This document shows, piece after piece, positions 60,977 to 64,000 of a DNA stretch of 64,000 bases. The stretch is from Bacillus sp. NP157. Lineage in GTDB: Bacteria > Pseudomonadota > Gammaproteobacteria > Xanthomonadales > Rhodanobacteraceae. Positions within the stretch are counted from its first letter, which is position 1. The number at the start of each line of letters is the position of its first letter. The notes under the pieces were generated by a model that was given only the letters and a program-made list of their open reading frames with translations, searched no databases and was not told where the DNA came from. The stretch is taken from positions 1,922,001 to 1,986,000 of the forward strand of contig CP076546.1 of assembly GCA_018889975.1 (NCBI GenBank). The letters are read 5' to 3'. The position numbers and the translations under genes were made by a program.

Positions 60977-63900
60977 ATGGCGAGCAAACAGAACATCTCG
61001 AGCGTGGTCCGGCGCTTCGTGGACATTCCGGCAACGTCCGTCCCGACACTCGATTCGACCTGGGAGTCGTCATCCGTGTACTTCGGTGCGACGTCCACAT
61101 GGGCCGAGATCCTCGAGACCCCACGCGTGCTGCTCATCGCTGAGGCTGGCACGGGAAAGACTCACGAATGCAAGCGAATGCAGCAGCAATTGTGGGACGA
61201 GGGCCTGCCTTCGTTCTATGTGGAACTCTCGAGCCTCGCTGGATCCGAACTCGGCACGTCCCTCGGCGGTGCCCCAGCGGTCGAGAGATTCGAGGAATGG
61301 AAGCGCGATCCGACCAGTGTGGCGACGTTCTTCCTCGATTCGGTCGACGAGCTCAAACTCACCCATGCCTCGTTCCGCTCGGCCCTGGAAGCCGTGAGCA
61401 GGGGAATCGGGCCGCGGGCCGACCGCGTACGCCTCGTGGTCACCTCTCGTCCAACGGAATTCGACCACGACGAGCTTCTACGGCAGTTCCCGGTTCGCCC
61501 CCCAGCACCCACAGCGCCGTCCGTCGACGCAGAACATGAGTTCGTCCGGGTCGCAACCGGTGAGTGGCACCACCAGCCCGAATCACCCCCGGTGGAAATG
61601 GAGCCTGTCCGCCATGTCAAACTGACTCCGCTCTCCCCGGAAGACATCCGCGTTTTTGCGGCAGATCTTGGGGTGACGGACCCAGATGCGTTTGTCGCCG
61701 CGCTGCTGCAACGCGACGAGCTGGAATTTGCGGGCCGGCCGATGGATCTCATTGAGCTTCTGGCAACCTGGTCGCAGTTTGGTGAGTTGCGTTCCCACCG
61801 CGAACAGGTCGAAGCCAACATCACCGTGAGACTCAAGCCCCGCCCCGACCGGGAGCGTGACCTCTCGCATCAGGACGCCCTCGAAGGCGCACAGACCCTC
61901 GCACTGTCCGCGCTCCTGATGCGGAAACTTCTCATCCGCTATGGCGCCGGCACCGACGAAACCGATGCCGCCCATGTCATCGACCCGGTCGAGGTGCTGC
62001 CCACCTGGACCCAGACCGCACACCAGGCACTCCTCGAACGGGGCCTGTTCGGCCACGCAGGCTACGGGAGGGTCCGCTTCCACCATCGTTCCGTCATCGA
62101 GTATCTCGCTGCGGAAAAACTGCACGCCCTCCTTACTTCCGGCACCCCGGTCCGGGACGTGTTCGATCTCCTGTTTGTCGACACGACAGAAGGCCTGCGC
62201 GCCATCCGGCCCGCCATGCGGCCGACCGCAGCGTGGCTTGCGGCGAGGTCGATCCCGGTGTTCCGTGAGCTCCTCGCACGTCAGCCCGAGGCGTTGCTTC
62301 TCCACGGTGACCCGGCAAGCCTCAGTGTGAACGAGCGCCTGGCGGCATTTCGTGCCTACGCGGACAGGGCCGGAGCCCTGCATTGGGAGGGAACGTCGTT
62401 CCCGATGGAGCAGATCCGACGCTTTGCCTCCCTGGAAATGACCCACGAAGCCATCGAGCGACTGAAAGCCGGTGTGACAAATCCCGACCTGCGCCGGCTC
62501 TGCATCCGGACCATGGCCGCCCACCCGACCGCCGACGCGTGCCTCCTCGCCGACACCGTGCTACGCGCCGCCGCGAGCGATACGCTTGAACGGTGCTACG
62601 CCGCCGAGGTCCTGGTCGCAGCCTCGAGTTCCCTGGTCGCCAAACTTGCACACGACCTTGCGCACACTTCCGCCTGGACTGACGACGATGCCCTCGCGAT
62701 TGCAGCCCGACTCGTTCCTGCACACATGTCGGTGCAACAGACGGTCGCCCTGCTTGCCCGGGTCAATCCGGAAGGGTCGGATGCGACGCACAATGTTTCA
62801 TGGACATTGGTCAACCACTTCAGTTCAGGCTCGGCGTCCGATGAGGACATCGCCGAGTTCCAGAGCCTGTTGACCGACGTCGTCCTGGACGGCATGCGTT
62901 GGCACAAGGAATGGCCACACCTGCGGGCCACGCGAGGTGACCTCCTTGTCTTGCTCGGCGCGACGTGTTTCCAACGGTTCCAATCCGGTCATGGTGATGT
63001 CCGCGCCCTCGCTGCAGCGGTGATCATCCCCGCGGTTGCCGCTTCAGCGGACCGCCACGAGAGTCCCGTCAGCACGATTCGCAACATGGCAATGACTTGG
63101 CCGCCTTCGCTTCGCGCAGCGGCCTTTTTTGCCACCGATGCGCTGCATCAGGGATTCCATCCGGAAAGCGAACCCTTCCGCCGCCTGTGGGCGACACAGG
63201 ACGGCCTTTTCGATTTTGACGACACACGCGACGCGCAATGGCTTTCTGACGCGGCCGGCAACCGCGGGCTCCCGACCGATTTGCGTGCCGTCGCACTGGA
63301 AGCGAGCGTGCGTGGTGTCAAACAACCGGACGTTACGATAAGCGCCCATTTCCGATATCTGGCACGCCTTGTTGCGGACGACCCCGCCCTGACGGCCCGG
63401 GTCGAATTTGCACGACAGGCAGCGAAGCCAAAAGCTGAGGATCGGAAATGGCTGCAGGCTGACCGGCTCCGGCGGGATGCGAGCGCACGCGAGAAGCAAA
63501 AGAACGAAAATGACTGGCGCCGCTTCCGGGAGCGGGTGAAGGCAGACCCTGCCAAGGCGTTCGATGCGGGCAACGCAAGGTCAACGACCCTGAATCTTTG
63601 GCGGGCGATGCGCCGGGCCAAGGGATCGGAACTGAATTCCAACTGGAACCGTACCTTCATTGAGACGACTTTCGACAAGGACGTCGCAGACCGCCTGCGA
63701 GGGGCCTTGATGCGCCACTGGAGGGAGGTCAGACCCTCCCTTCCCTCGGAGCGCCAGGAGGAAGAGAAGGGTATACGGTACGAGTCCTGGTTCATGGGAT
63801 TGAGCGGCCTTGCCGCCGAAGCCGAGGATTCTTCGTGGGCGCGGCGCCTGACCACGGACGAGGCATTGCTCGCGGCCCGCTACGTGCTCGCTGAGTCGAA

Positions 63901-64000
63901 CCGCTTTCCGGCATGGATTGATTGTTTCGCGAGAGTCCATCCCGAGGGTCTCCTGGCCGCCCTCTCCGCCGACGTCGACGAGGAGCTGGGGGCCATGCTC
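60977..64000 (+). CDS. NACHT/STAND-type NTPase with helical repeats, runs off the window
   Basis: 1008 codons open to the last base, no stop codon reached. N-terminal P-loop NTPase: Walker A AEAGTGKTHE (55-64) and a NACHT-style Walker B FFLDSVDEL (118-126, with Asp and Asp-Glu), then a sensor-like VVTSRPTEF. A winged-helix-like part follows with RFHHRSVIEYLAAEKL, the H-R-S-x-x-E-Y-L-A-A signature of NACHT/STAND proteins, then hundreds of residues of helical repeats to the edge. Such proteins act as intracellular pattern-recognition ATPases; their effector is often N- or C-terminal. The N-terminus here is too short for an effector domain, so one may lie beyond the window or in a partner gene. 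ATG chosen 7 bases after a GTG-rich weak ribosome site. Confidence 0.85.
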   Translation, partial: MASKQNISSVVRRFVDIPATSVPTLDSTWESSSVYFGATSTWAEILETPRVLLIAEAGTGKTHECKRMQQQLWDEGLPSFYVELSSLAGSELGTSLGGAPAVERFEEWKRDPTSVATFFLDSVDELKLTHASFRSALEAVSRGIGPRADRVRLVVTSRPTEFDHDELLRQFPVRPPAPTAPSVDAEHEFVRVATGEWHHQPESPPVEMEPVRHVKLTPLSPEDIRVFAADLGVTDPDAFVAALLQRDELEFAGRPMDLIELLATWSQFGELRSHREQVEANITVRLKPRPDRERDLSHQDALEGAQTLALSALLMRKLLIRYGAGTDETDAAHVIDPVEVLPTWTQTAHQALLERGLFGHAGYGRVRFHHRSVIEYLAAEKLHALLTSGTPVRDVFDLLFVDTTEGLRAIRPAMRPTAAWLAARSIPVFRELLARQPEALLLHGDPASLSVNERLAAFRAYADRAGALHWEGTSFPMEQIRRFASLEMTHEAIERLKAGVTNPDLRRLCIRTMAAHPTADACLLADTVLRAAASDTLERCYAAEVLVAASSSLVAKLAHDLAHTSAWTDDDALAIAARLVPAHMSVQQTVALLARVNPEGSDATHNVSWTLVNHFSSGSASDEDIAEFQSLLTDVVLDGMRWHKEWPHLRATRGDLLVLLGATCFQRFQSGHGDVRALAAAVIIPAVAASADRHESPVSTIRNMAMTWPPSLRAAAFFATDALHQGFHPESEPFRRLWATQDGLFDFDDTRDAQWLSDAAGNRGLPTDLRAVALEASVRGVKQPDVTISAHFRYLARLVADDPALTARVEFARQAAKPKAEDRKWLQADRLRRDASAREKQKNENDWRRFRERVKADPAKAFDAGNARSTTLNLWRAMRRAKGSELNSNWNRTFIETTFDKDVADRLRGALMRHWREVRPSLPSERQEEEKGIRYESWFMGLSGLAAEAEDSSWARRLTTDEALLAARYVLAESNRFPAWIDCFARVHPEGLLAALSADVDEELGAML

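Noticed and set aside
1-64000. CRISPR array or rRNA
   Set aside because: No series of regularly spaced repeats and no rRNA-like sequence was seen on either strand.

Overview
The window is high-GC proteobacterial DNA. The copper, RND and TonB genes, a FecI/FecR pair, cyo-type oxidase genes and one GTAG-headed palindrome fit a gammaproteobacterium near the Xanthomonadales; a Burkholderiales relative cannot be excluded. I see no rRNA, tRNA, CRISPR array, integrase, transposase or complete insertion sequence.

Bases 1-25,480 look like ordinary chromosome with a stress and metal theme. In order: a complete RND efflux operon (adaptor, pump, outer-membrane channel, leftward); a DUF2946 protein, a siderophore-type TonB receptor and a Tat-exported DJ-1/PfpI protein (rightward); a leftward cluster of CopD/HemJ-like protein, DUF3817 protein, SDR oxidoreductase and a cyoE gene with an in-frame stop; two GlxA-type regulators; an Old Yellow Enzyme; cyoC and cyoD without cyoA or cyoB; a RidA-like protein; a thiolase; FecI/FecR; an MFS transporter; and a copper-delivery operon (DUF2946, Sco, PCuAC).

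From about 25,560 to the right edge the window is a defence island. It holds a DUF2971 gene, three unknown genes (two of them membrane proteins) and a complete type II CBASS operon (CD-NTase, Cap2 E1/E2, Cap3 JAB protease, Cap4-like nuclease-SAVED). Divergent from CBASS are its CapW-like WYL regulator and an Abi/HEPN gene. Then come a Shedu-type DUF4263 nuclease, a five-gene leftward operon (PD-(D/E)xK nuclease-like, two unknowns, a HEPN-like protein, an ankyrin protein), two paralogous TIR proteins, a phage-type N6-adenine methyltransferase and a second HEPN-like protein. The island ends in a long NACHT-type NTPase that runs off the window.

Two parts of the island look new to me. First, the TIR gene at 44,156 is followed by a 378-residue protein whose N-terminus has the proteasome/HslV layout: a Thr directly after the start, Asp 16 residues later, and a Lys-Ile-X-X-Leu segment running into Ala-Gly. 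Second, between 42.7 and 60.4 kb ankyrin-repeat genes alternate with a paralogous family carrying RWPW and GWPW motifs. Five of these transcription units carry the same kind of TTGAC-type promoter, 54-58 bases ahead of the start codon. Two of the units are divergent from nearly identical 42-residue basic Pro-rich peptide genes, whose differences are mostly synonymous. I interpret this as a modular, repeatedly duplicated system of unknown function inside the defence island.
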